From the NCBI GenBank assembly GCA_016490735.1, contig JAEMWC010000747.1:1-64000 (forward strand): 64,000 bases of DNA, written 5' to 3'. This document shows positions 9,577-18,977 of this stretch, one piece after another. Within the stretch, counting starts at the first letter, position 1; every line of letters starts with the position of its first letter. The notes beneath the pieces were generated by a model. It saw only the letters and a program-made list of their open reading frames with translations, was not told where the DNA came from and did not search any database. Position numbers and translations under genes: made by a program. The DNA is from Pachyseris speciosa. Lineage: Eukaryota; Cnidaria; Anthozoa; Scleractinia; Pachyseridae.

Positions 9577-11400
9577 GTTAACAGAAGACTTTCGTTTCCT
9601 TGACATTATCAACTATCTCGGTCCAGGAACGAGTTACGATAAATCGGTGAAAGCTTACGATTGCAGAGCAAACAAATCATGGTTTCCACACGATGGTTTG
9701 ATTCCCCCAGAAATTGGATTTTCCAGGGCTCCGAGATTACTTCTTTTGGTGCACAAAGTGGGAGAGAGATTACCCCTCACAATGAAAGAATTCAAGCAAT
9801 GCAAACAAATTTTCAAGGAAAAAGGAATGCGTACCTTTGCAGATTGATTGCGCTAATATAATGACTTGGATGTTGCCCCAGGGTTGGAAGCGTTGGAAAA
9901 AATGCGCGCTTTCTACACTGAGAAAGGAATTGACATCCTTAAAGACGCCTTGTCAATTCCAAGTGTCTCCCTTCATTATTTGCTTCGACGCTCGGTTGAG
10001 CGGGGCGCAGAGTTGTGGACTACCAACGAGGAAGAGTACAAGATGTTGAACGGTGCGGTCGTCGGCGGGCCAAGCCTTGTGTTCACGCGGTACCACGAAG
10101 TTGGCGTCACAAAGATGCGCTCTCACAAGATTGCCAACTCGAAGCCTTGCCGGAAAATTCTACGATGCTAACGCACTGTACCTCTCGACCATGCTTAAAG
10201 ACATGCCTTGCGAGAAGGACCGGATTGTGTGGTACCCAGGGTTGTTGTCCACCCAGACGGTGCCTGGTTTCACAGAACGCGTCAAAAACGGCACATGGTT
10301 TGGGTTTGCGGAGGTCACATCGAGATTCCCCAACGTTTGTGGTCAAAGTTCGAAGAAATGCCTCCTTTTTTCGTGAACAAACAAGTTTCTGCAGAGACCG
10401 TGCCGCAGCATATGTGGGATTCTTTACAAAAAACTGGAAGAACCCGAGGCGACGAGCAGAAGCTGTTGGGTGCGCTTTCGGCGAAAAAGATATTTGGTGT
10501 ATGCTCCGCTTCTGCAGTGGTATCTTTCCCACGGAGCGGAAATTAAAGCGATATATCGGACAATCGACTATCAACCGAAAAAAATCTTCACCTGTTTGTT
10601 GAGCAAGTAACGGAGGCGCGACGCACTGGAGATGCGGAAGAAAGCAAGGCGTTGCTCGTGAAGTTTTCAAACTGTTGGGCAACAGCGCGTATGGAAAAAT
10701 GATTGAAGCTGTGGAACGTCAAACAAACGTATCTTACACGAAAGACGAGAAGGGCCATGCGAAGTGTTTTCTTCCAAGAGCTCGATGAAATCGGTGAAGC
10801 GTACGAGATAGAAAGCCGCAAAACGAGGATAACAATCAACAGACCCTTCCAAGTTGGGATTGTTGTTTATCAGCTGGCCAAACTGCACATGTTGGAGTTC
10901 TGCTACGACTTTCTTGACAAGTTTGTGGATCGCAGCGACTTTGAATTGATTCAGATGGACACAGACGGCAATTACACGGCGATAAGCGGGGAGAAGTTGG
11001 AAGACGTGATCAAATCCAAACGTCGAGCAGAATTCGAAGCGGAAAAAAAGAAGTGGCTGGCTTGGGACAAGTGGAGCAATCGCAAAACAAGGGCTTTTCA
11101 AGTTGGAGTGTGTCGGCGAGAGAATGATGGCTCTTTGCTCGAAATGCTACTTCGTGGAGGAAGAGCAACATGGAAAAAACAAACTGAGCTCGAACGGGGT
11201 GTCGAAGAAGCAGAACAGGTTGACTTGGGGGTGTTACAAAGCGGCCCTTTCAGGGGAGAAGGATATGGCTGTGAACAAAGGTTTTCGGATAAGAGATGGG
11301 CGAATGATGACACACGAACAACAGAAACTGGGGTAATCCGCGTATTACGACAAACGTCGCGTGTTGGCGGATGAGATTCACACAGAGCCAATCGAATTTC
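9577..11400 (+). pseudogene. Polinton DNA polymerase B, C-terminal half (broken)
   Basis: This continues the gene interrupted at 4,260. Polymerase motif A is visible as FYDANALYLS (about 10,157), motif B as LLGNSAYGKM (10,671-10,700) and motif C as QMDTDGNY (about 10,953), so the catalytic aspartates of A and C are present, although the residue after DTD is G rather than the usual S. The coding signal hops among all three frames: 9,577-9,847, 9,866-10,171, about 10,150-10,376, 10,320-10,470, 10,470-10,700, 10,703-11,090 and 11,103-11,336. That implies at least six small indels. The length across both halves fits a Polinton polymerase of more than 1,200 residues. Confidence 0.88.
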
Positions 11401-11605
11401 ATTTTGCTGGGGCGACCTTTTGAAGGAACATATTCCCAAGTTATATGGAGAAGAATTGCAGAATTCCCATTTGCACACGGAGACAGGGGAAGTACAAAAT
11501 GCAGGTGAGAATTTCGTGAGGCCTGTTTGTCTTGTTTGCGAGAAGGAGAAATTCACAAATTTGATTTACCCTGGAAAAATTAATGTGATCTGTTCCACGA
11601 AATAA
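11401..11605 (+). CDS. short Cys-containing ORF after the polymerase (unrecognised)
   Basis: The open frame reads from about 11,420 to the stop at 11,603. It contains PVCLVCEKEK, a single CxxC, and is lysine-rich. It may be a remnant of a small gene downstream of the polymerase or an out-of-frame tail of it. I do not recognise a family and cannot prove it is expressed. Confidence 0.25.
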
Positions 11606-11639
11606 TCCCCACGAGTTATTATGAAAGAAAGAAATGGGT

Positions 11640-12159
11640 GAAAAATCTCAAAAGTCTCAAATGAGGTCGGTCGGAGGTAACTCCGTGTCCGGCGGAACAA
11701 CCATTAATTCTTCCTCACGAAACTGCGCTTTGGCCCGTCGTGAAGCCAATACATGACAGTTGGTCTGGTTTTAACATCACCCGTTTCACAGTGAAAGTTT
11801 TCAGAGACCAAACAGGATCGGTGGCTCTTCGTTGGCCTCCTTCCATCAGCTGGAAGCCTTTTATCTGCTGCCCCAACAGGTCTTCCAGGAGCTGTAGCTG
11901 GTTTTACGAGCATGCTTTATCGTTTTATTGCATTGGCGGGTTTCAACCCAATTAACCGCGTGACTTGGTTGTTGTTCGCAGCAACAACCTCGTGGAAGTC
12001 TTGGTACCCACGCTACAGACCGCTCTCTCTCGGGCAGACGCATTTCAACTGGGTATTGGAGGCGAAACAGCCCCTCTGCCTTTGTTTTTAAAACTATTGT
12101 TCTGTGGCGCTCTCGTGGCCGTTGCCGTCCTCGTTGCCCTTGTTCGCGGGAAAAGATAG
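11640..12159 (+). pseudogene. remnant of a small membrane protein gene
   Basis: Two frames carry hydrophobic stretches. An upstream frame has LPGAVAGFTSMLYRFIALAG (about 11,881-11,940). A downstream frame (11,965-12,159) ends in LPLFLKLLFCGALVAVAVLV followed by a basic tail RGKR, a typical membrane anchor. The frame changes near 11,965. It sits between polymerase and integrase, where Polintons often carry lineage-specific genes. The function is unknown. Confidence 0.4.
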
Positions 12160-12239
12160 TCTAAAAATAGATCGGTCTGTAAAAATGCCGTGACATAGGC
12201 TTAGTATGGGAGTTGTACGCTCCTAGTTATGGGCTCCTG

Positions 12240-12742
12240 CCGCGGCAAATAGCTGTGCCGTGCTTTGCCATCATTTGCGAGACAGCACCCATGAACTCTC
12301 GCCCAGGGTCGACTGAAGACTGAAGTTTCGGCCATTCCAGCGGCCCCCGTTTGTAAATTTTCTCGAAAGCCAAAGCAACCTCCTCTGCGCTCTTTGTGGT
12401 CAGAAGCTCGGCTGCTTTGTATCTGCTCGCCACATCGACAACAGTGAGCGCGTACTTCCAAAGTTTGCCCCCAACCCTGTCGTGTGGCATAAAAAGCAGG
12501 TCAGCTTAGTGCACGGCGTTTGGGATGGGTACATCAAGCTTTGGACGAGGAATTTTAAAAGGTGGAGGGAGGAAGATTTGCCAAACAGCCTGTCTGTGCA
12601 ACCATCTCTTCGCAACCGTTTCCGGGATTCTGGCTTTTTGAGCCAATTTTTTTGCCGCATCCCATCCCTTCCAATACCTTTCCGGGCTGTAATAAATTCG
12701 CGAAAGCCGCCTTTCTTCCCATTTCGAAGGAACGTTTGTCAT
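12240..12742 (-). pseudogene. Polinton retroviral-type integrase, truncated
   Basis: The gene starts at ATG 12,742 with an AT-rich TATATATAT stretch just upstream. The N-terminal region has RIYYSPERYWKGWDAAKKLA (a helical DNA-binding-like segment) and a stop at 12,505-12,507. The core domain then reads YALTVVDVASRYKAAELL and QSSVDPGREFMGAVSQMM, giving the first two acidic residues of the DDE triad. The frame ends at 12,227, and I cannot find the final glutamate helix, so the catalytic domain is incomplete. The intact enzyme would insert the element and create the 6-bp duplication. It is transcribed away from the neighbouring plus-strand gene at 12,783. Confidence 0.82.
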
Positions 12743-12782
12743 TCATTTGAATATATATATCCGGCGGAAAAAAAGCTGGCGA

Positions 12783-13358
12783 TGTACGGAATTGAGATTG
12801 AAGAAGAAGAAACACAAAAAGCTTGGCAGGTGCTCGCAGAATTTCGAAAACCGCTACCCTTACTAAAGGAAAAAAAAAAGAAAATGGCATTGTGGGGTGA
12901 AGATGGAGGAAAAATTGAAAGATTTCGAACTTGTTTGTTTACAATGCCGGATGGTACAAAAACTCGACACAGTGCTCCACCCCCGCAGAGAAGAGAGAGG
13001 CAGGCCGCCAGTTGTGATTTCCCAAACCCACATCCGCAAAACTCTGGAAAGATACAACATTTTCAACGCAGTCAACACCCGTGCATTGCCCGGAGGACGA
13101 GAGTGTGGCGCGGCGCGGTGGGGGTTTTTGAGAAATGTCATACACGAGTTCGCGAACTTTCCCGAATCAGACAAGCAGTTGGTGAATTACATTTGTTTCT
13201 TTCACGACTATTTCGAAGCGGTTCCAGAGGAAGTTTGGCCGCGTAGAAAAGAAATTCTCACAAGAATTTCACCATCTTTCGAGAAACTTCAGCCAAAGAC
13301 ACGGCAAAAGGCGAAAGAGAGGTTCGACAGGTGGTGGAACGTTGTCAGGCCACAGTGA
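12783..13358 (+). CDS. hypothetical Polinton protein (about 150 aa)
   Basis: The best open frame runs from ATG 12,903 to the stop at 13,356. It contains LVCLQC (CxxC), a helical middle and a tryptophan-rich end with FDRWWNVV. A short acidic leader from ATG 12,783 (MYGIEIEEEETQKAW) is in another frame and may be its 5' end after a frameshift in the lysine-rich stretch near 12,870-12,885. It is divergent from the integrase and convergent with the minus gene at 13,345. I do not recognise the family. Confidence 0.5.
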
Positions 13359-13825
13359 AATGTTTGGAGTACTTCGCCTGGAGTTTCTCGGGGATTTCCA
13401 TGCAGTGGTCGGAAACGAAGTCGTTGATCATTTTCAGCTTGTCAAGAAACTCCTTCGAATCGAAAGGTTCTACCCGGAGATGGAACCGGATGGCATCCAG
13501 TATTTTTTTGTATTCCACTCGAACGAAACTGGCCTTTTCGGCCTTTCTGTCGTATTTCTTTGCTGACGTGACAATTTTCACGACAGCACCAAACGCGGTC
13601 AGACAGGCAATGACAGCAAGTTGGAGAGTAACCCCTCCCGCGACAGCTCCAGTCAAAACAGCCTTTCCGGCAACCACTCTTTTCGTAGCCCCAATGTTTC
13701 TTGTGGTAAAAAACAAAGAGGAGCTTCAACAGATCGACAGTGTCCTTCGGAAGGGTCGGGTCGATGTGGTTGAAGTCAAAGATGTTGAGAGGGGGAGGCC
13801 GAGGTTTTCTTTTCAGAACCCGCAT
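13345..13825 (-). pseudogene. hypothetical membrane-associated Polinton protein, one frameshift
   Basis: The start I choose is ATG at 13,825, preceded by a TATATA stretch. The N-terminal frame is basic and proline-rich (MRVLKRKPRPPP) and runs to about 13,697, where the coding signal moves to the frame ending at 13,345. That part holds a long hydrophobic helix (AVLTGAVAGGVTLQLAVIAC) and then a charged helical tail. One small indel separates the halves. The glycine/alanine-rich helix suggests a virion membrane-active or anchored protein, but this is inference. Confidence 0.55.
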
Positions 13826-13847
13826 TGTATATATTAGAAACAGTATC

Positions 13848-14195
13848 GTAAGAAGAACCTTTTGGGTGCACGGCGAGCATGGCTGCGCGAAGTTTCTCCC
13901 TCTCGTGCCACTTTGGTGTGGGATTTCTGCAGGGGCAAACCAGGCGGCACTTATCACACCAGTCGCACCAAGTGTATGTGCACAGGAAGCTGTCAATATG
14001 TTGATTCTTCATGTGGGGTTTGGTGGGCTTGGTATAAAGAAAGGAGAATTTCACACCTTGAAATCAACACTTAGTGGTATTGGTTGGTTCTGGGCAAGAC
14101 CACTCATACTTAAAAGAATTGAAGTCGCATTTCTTGGGATTGACACCTGTCTCGTGGAGGCAAATGCGCTTTGACCTTGGCTCAATGAAAACCTT
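13848..14195 (-). pseudogene. small cysteine-rich Polinton protein, interrupted
   Basis: The minus strand shows a dense cysteine cluster CTYTWCDWCDKCRLVCPC (about 13,930-13,983) followed by a charged tail with WHEREKLRAAML. Upstream in the same frame, past a stop near 14,067, lie further cysteines (CLHETGVNPKKCDF and KYEWSCPEP). The spacing suggests a disulphide- or metal-stabilised small protein. I do not recognise it. An 18-base poly-C run lies just upstream at 14,199-14,216. Confidence 0.45.
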
Positions 14196-14299
14196 TCTGC
14201 CCCCCCCCCCCCCCCCTCTCCCGACATACTTGGAACCAGCGCGAAAATTGACAACGAACTACAAGTCGTGTGGTAGAGGGCGAGGGGAGAGTAAACTGA

Positions 14300-16320
14300 T
14301 GAAAGTTATATGTTGAAAGGTGGAAAGGGGGAGCCCAAACGACGATGGAGGGAAAGTGTGAAAGAAGACCGTCCTCTGGTTGAAGGGATTTGGGTTGCGA
14401 TAAATATTATTATACCTGTAAACCATACCAGACCAAACTATCGGTTTTGAAAAGTGAATAGCCCCGCTCCGGTACTCGAATAAGGGAGTGTCTCCTTCTG
14501 TCACCCTTTGCCCATTCAAATCCAAATCACCACCCAACTTCCGTTGATGGATTACATGCCCATTCACGTTCAACGCATTTTGTATTGTCAACCCATGGAC
14601 ACTCGAGCTGAACCATGGGCGGTCATTGTTGTAAACCCAGTGGTCATTCAAATTAAAATTTCCACCCAACTTTGGTTCAAGAATCAAATAACTGTTCACG
14701 TTCAACTCATTCATCATTGTCATTTGCCCGTTTGTTCCACCAAAAACAGTGCCGCATTTTCATCGATGACATATTTGCCGTTCAAAGTCAAGTCCGTTCC
14801 CAATTTGGGTTTCAACAGAAGATGGTCGTTCATATCCAAACTGGTTTGCACGGCCATGTTGCCATTCTCCACACTCCAAACTTTGTCAAAGACACCCGAG
14901 TTCACATTGGAAACATACCCCGAAACCCCATAAACGACGAGGTGGCCCAGGGGGGATTAAACCCCCAGAAGTCCTCCCATGCAGATCTAAATAAATGTAG
15001 TTGGGGGTGTTGTCGCTCCACCGGTGAACTGAAGAAGGGTTTTTGTGTAGGGTGCGCCGGCGCGGTTGAAGGTTCGCGTGGTTTGGCTCGTGATGGAAAT
15101 GACGGTGGCACTTGCCCTGACGGACACATTTGTCTTTTCCGGTGGAAAGTACTCAACCACAAACGTGTAATATCCTTTCGGCAGCGGAAAGAGATTGAAA
15201 CCGATTCGCGAGCGATAATCATCGCTGCCCGCGTCTGTTATAAGGGTGAACTCATACGCGTTTTCGTTGACCCCATGTGGGGAGGCGGCGAGGTTGACAA
15301 TCCCATGAACACGAATATTGTTTTCGGATGAGTAATCGTCGGCGTCTTCCATGAGGTAGGCGAACGGGTTTTTTTTGTCCACCCGACAGGGAAAGGTGCG
15401 AGTGATCCACATAGTCCTTCGTCGCCGCGCCCGTTTCGCCGACCGGCTTTTTGAGAGCGGTAATTTTATGATCCCCATGTTGAGATCGTCAGCCATTGAT
15501 TGGCTGCCGTCCACTTTCAAAAAGTTCCCTCCCAAATCATCCACATATTTTTTCGTCACCGCGTCACTGTTCGCGGTTGGAGGTTTGAGGTCGGTTATTT
15601 TTTGCAGCCCCATGCTCAAGGCCCGTACATTGCTGTTGACCCATCTCTTCGGAGAAAATACTCATCCACATATTCTTTGTTCACCGCGTCCTTAAGGTTG
15701 AAGGGGGCGCAAGATTCTCGATTGCGTTGTCGTTCATGTTCAATTCTTTATGTGCGATCGCGTCGAATTTGGTTCGCAGTCCTTCATCCACGTATTTTTT
15801 GTTGACGGCGTTTTTAGCGGGGGTGCTGGAATCAACGTCTTTCAAATCTTCAATGGCATACCCACCCAAATCAAGATCACCCAGTGCCGGGTCGCTTCCG
15901 TCCCGTTTCAAACAAAGCGCGATTCCAGAGTCGGCATAGCTTTTGTTCGTGGCATAGAGGTCGTCCTCAGCGTAAACCATGTTGGTGGCAAGGTTTCGCA
16001 CCATGTCAATGTTCCCAGTCATCGCGATGCTGCCGTCTCTTTTAAAGTCACCCGTGCCGGTCGGGCCTAAGGGGCCTTGCGGGCCTTGCGCGCCTTGCGC
16101 GCCTGGTGGTCCTTGCAGTCCTCTTGTGCCTAGAGGCCCCGCAGGCCCTGAAGGCTCTGCAGGCCCTGCAGGCCCGTGTGGACCGGTTGTACCTTGCGCG
16201 CCGGTCAGTCCTGTGGGGCCGGGATCTCCTTGCTCTCCATATTGGCCTCGCGAACCAGGAGGACCACGAGGTCCTGGTTTCCCTTCCCCTGCTCTTCGAA
16301 AAAAGCTTCCCGGAAGTTCG
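14300..16320 (-). pseudogene. collagen-repeat fibre-like structural protein (broken)
   Basis: Reading right to left, a Gly-X-Y collagen tract of about 30 triplets lies at about 16,050-16,290 (GKPGPRGPPGSRGQYGEQGD and onward). Next come repeated modules of the kind seen in phage and adenovirus-like fibres: KRDGSIAMTGNIDM, KRDGSDPALGDLDLGGYAIE, KNAVNKKYVDEGL and SDAVTKKYVDDLGG. A beta-rich segment follows (YRSRIGFNLFPLPKGYYTFV, about 15,190), then three NLNDHWVYN/LDLNGQRV-type repeats (14,500-14,900). Open frames 15,681-16,445, 14,987-15,619, 14,720-14,905 and 14,259-14,723 are separated by stops or shifts. Their order suggests one long gene for a trimeric virion spike. Attachment as a role is inferred from architecture. 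Confidence 0.7.
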
Positions 16321-16341
16321 TTCAACCACCCCATGTCTTTT

Positions 16342-16944
16342 CTATATTCTCTCGTCAAAATTTTCTTCATCTCTTTCTTCGACTTGTCGTAATAAGAAAA
16401 TGAGAATTTTTTGTCGGTTGCACGGTCCAGCAGGTCGGGATTCACCTCCCAGATCGGTGGCGATCCGCCTGTTCTCTTTTGGGAGAAAGGAAAAAATGTA
16501 AAAATGGCTGCAGTTGTCGCGGATGTTTTTGGGAACTTTAAAAAAGGTCTGGGAACGATAGATCACAGCGCAGTTGCGGTGGCGACCGTTGATGAAATAG
16601 TTTATTATGTCGTTTAGTTTTTTTTCACGGACCAAGTCGTCGAACACGACGATTTTCTGGTTGTCGGGCGGCAGCTTCTCGATTACTTCGTAACCAACCT
16701 TGGGTTTGATTCTTTCGGCAACGTCGTCGAGAAGCGCTTGGTACTTGTTCTGGTGGAGGTTTTTCGAGAAAAGCAGAACCTTGTCGAACTCCAACAGGCG
16801 GTACAGCATGTGCAGCAGGATGTTTGTCTTGCCCGAATTGCTGGGGCCGCAGATCAACATCCGAAAAATATCCTCGGGCATGGACGGGTCGCCTTGCAAC
16901 CAATTTGTTTTCGCAGAGCCGGGATCATAGTTCGGAATTTTCAT
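16342..16944 (-). CDS. Polinton packaging ATPase (FtsK/HerA-type, A32-like)
   Basis: The start is ATG at 16,944, and the 200-residue frame is open. Walker A is GPSNSGKT (residues 33-40). Walker B is KIVVFDDL (about residues 97-104), followed by a sensor-like VIYRSQTFF. These match the ATPases that drive genome packaging in Polintons and related double-jelly-roll viruses. The last 35 residues or so look unlike the family; a parallel frame at 16,342-16,445 carries a more family-like lysine-rich end that runs straight into the collagen gene. A frameshift near 16,445 is therefore likely. It is divergent from the plus-strand block that starts 29 bases away. Confidence 0.85.
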   Translation of the reverse strand: MKIPNYDPGSAKTNWLQGDPSMPEDIFRMLICGPSNSGKTNILLHMLYRLLEFDKVLLFSKNLHQNKYQALLDDVAERIKPKVGYEVIEKLPPDNQKIVVFDDLVREKKLNDIINYFINGRHRNCAVIYRSQTFFKVPKNIRDNCSHFYIFSFLPKENRRIATDLGGESRPAGPCNRQKILIFLLRQVEERDEENFDERI

Positions 16945-16972
16945 TCTCTATATACTCTTTGTGAGAAAACAT

Positions 16973-17865
16973 ATGTCTGTGCAGAAGAAACGAGAGCGGG
17001 CCGCGGCAGAAGCCAAGCTGGAGGCACAAGAAGACGAGATCCGGCAAGCTTTCAAGCGAGACAAACTCGCAAAGGCGATGGGGGAAATCGAAGCGGAGCG
17101 GGTTTTCAAACCGATCACGAAACGGGTGGGCGACCCCACCCAGGCTGAACAACCACCTGAAGAGGGGCCAGACTACGCAATGGAGGAGCTCGATGGAATC
17201 AACCCTTTTGACTGGCAGGATATTCAGCCGGAGAATTCAAATTGCCCCCTTCCCCACCACCTGTGGAGGAAGAGGCTCCGCGCAAAACTTGGAAGGAACC
17301 GACGCCAACAGAGTTTCTCGAGTCATAAAACGAATGAAACGATTTGCGGTCGTTCAACAGCCTCGCCTCGAAAATGGAGCGAAGCGGGCAAGAAAGGGTG
17401 AAAACTGGAAACTACAAAGGTTGGTCTTTGGCGGACATCAAACGGCGCAGAGATGAAATTCTCGCTGCACGAATGCCGCTGCCCCCATCCCTCGTTCGAA
17501 AGTCTCCACTGTCGGCGAGCCAGCTTCAAGAAGGAAGGAAGCGGCTGGCAAAAACCCCTCCAAAAGCGAAACCCACCCGTGAGATGTCGTCTTGGGAAAA
17601 GGCCTTCGAGCAAATCCAAGCCCGCAGGCCCGCTGTTGCTGGCGACGAGGAAGGAGATTTGGAAGAATGGATGGAGGGGAGCCGGGTGGGAGATGAGGAA
17701 GATGAAATGATCAACGATCTGTATGTGAAAATTGGCTCTTTGAAAGCAGGAAATACTTCGTGCCAACTGCGACAAAACATCAAGCAGTTGGTTTCCAAAC
17801 TCGTCAAACGCAACTTGTTGACTCGAACTCAAGGCCAGAAAATCTTTCGGAACTATATAGGATGA
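16973..17865 (+). pseudogene. hypothetical Polinton protein with charged helices, frameshifted
   Basis: The first frame, from ATG 16,973, opens with a highly charged helix (KKRERAAAEAKLEAQEDEIR) and is coding-like to about 17,230. The second (17,344-17,865) includes GNYKGWSLADIKRRRDEILA and a helical C-terminus with LVSKLVKRNLLTRTQGQKIF. At least one indel lies between them. The stop at 17,863 overlaps the next start (ATGA), so it is tightly coupled to the minor capsid gene. It may be a scaffold or virion protein by position; the family is not recognised. Confidence 0.5.
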
Positions 17866-18683
17866 CTTTCCACCTGCTGATTGACTCCCGGCTTGCGATG
17901 CTGGAGCCGGGACGCCACAATCATAAAACCCACGATTTTCGGCTGCATTTCCACCCTCCGATCGAGCTCGACCCAGCGCGGAACTACGAAGCCGCCCTGG
18001 ACGAGCTGATCACGATGACCTATTCTTGGCACAAAGTGGCGGCACAGTACAACAACAACCAGCTGAAATGGAGAAAGAAGGGTGAAGATTGGAAAACTTT
18101 GACGTTCCTCGACGGGATGTACGGGTACACCAACCTCGCCTCGTATTTGGAGGCGCAATCGGGTTACTTCAATCCTTCTGCCGCGGACAAGAAACATATT
18201 TTCAATCTGTACTTCGACTTGACAATCTACCGAGTTGTGATTGGGATGAACAAAGACTACGAGCTCGACCTCTCTGTCGGAGGGTTCGCCGACCTGCTCG
18301 GCTTCGACAAGAAGATTTTGACGGGCGCGATAAGTTTCGTGGGAGACAGGATCTCAAACATAACAAGAGGCGTGGATTGGGTTTTCATCCATTGCGACTT
18401 GATAACGAGGAAGGTGAACGATGTGGCGAGCGACGTTTTGTTCATCGTTTCCACTGTGGGCCTGCCGGTGAGTTATCCTTTCACAAAAGAGCCGTTGCGC
18501 TTGAAATTCCACCCCATCAGCGGAAGTCAGATCGACTCGATCGGAATACGCGTCACAGATGGGAGAAACAACCTTTTGGATTTGAACGGGGCAGACGTGG
18601 CTTTGGCTCTTGTGATTCGAGAGGCTCTCGATGGGGTATTGTGTGCCTTTGAGTCACGACTCAAAAATGAACAGCCCGAGTGA
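17862..18683 (+). CDS. Polinton minor capsid (penton-like) protein
   Basis: I choose ATG 17,862, which overlaps the previous stop, over the longer open frame from 17,760, because the extra residues are out-of-frame shadow. The 273-residue product is intact. It starts MTFHLLIDSRLAM, has a beta-rich body, and ends with LNGADVALALVIREAL. This size and position just upstream of the major capsid gene match single-jelly-roll minor capsid proteins that form vertices in Polinton-like virions. The assignment rests on size, order and pattern, not on an alignment. Confidence 0.7.
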   Translation: MTFHLLIDSRLAMLEPGRHNHKTHDFRLHFHPPIELDPARNYEAALDELITMTYSWHKVAAQYNNNQLKWRKKGEDWKTLTFLDGMYGYTNLASYLEAQSGYFNPSAADKKHIFNLYFDLTIYRVVIGMNKDYELDLSVGGFADLLGFDKKILTGAISFVGDRISNITRGVDWVFIHCDLITRKVNDVASDVLFIVSTVGLPVSYPFTKEPLRLKFHPISGSQIDSIGIRVTDGRNNLLDLNGADVALALVIREALDGVLCAFESRLKNEQPE

Positions 18684-18939
18684 GTGGAAGAAAATTTTCG
18701 ACCCGCGAGCCGGGTGGGATCGCTACATGCACAAAGGGACGGGCGTGATTCGCGACGCGCTTATGGGGGATTGCCCAAAAGTTGCGAAGCCTGCGGTGGT
18801 GAAACCCCCCAAGGAGGCGGCTCCCCCGAACAAAGAAGAAAGAGGAGCGAAACAAAATCGACAACTGTTGGGGAAGCGAGGGGTGCAGAGGGGAGATGCA
18901 ATGTGGAAGCTCACCCAAATTTTGGCCAATCGTCTTTGA
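18667..18939 (+). CDS. small basic Polinton protein (about 90 aa)
   Basis: ATG 18,667 opens a frame that overlaps the minor capsid stop by 17 bases. The sequence begins MNSPSEWKKIFDPRAGWDRY, then a proline/lysine-rich linker (VVKPPKEAAPPNKEE) and a short helical end. It is probably a virion accessory or cementing protein by position; no family is recognised. A TATA-like TTGATATATTA at about 18,952-18,962 follows, ahead of the major capsid gene. Confidence 0.5.
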   Translation: MNSPSEWKKIFDPRAGWDRYMHKGTGVIRDALMGDCPKVAKPAVVKPPKEAAPPNKEERGAKQNRQLLGKRGVQRGDAMWKLTQILANRL

Positions 18940-18977
18940 AATTTTTTTTCGGTTGATATATTACGCTCGCACGAAGC

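Noticed and set aside
10107..10682. Minus-strand ORF of 191 codons over the polymerase
   Set aside because: It is antisense to polymerase motifs A and B; the plus-strand motifs explain the sequence.
15979..16392. Plus-strand glycine/proline-rich protein opposite the collagen tract
   Set aside because: It is the antisense shadow of the minus-strand Gly-X-Y repeats.
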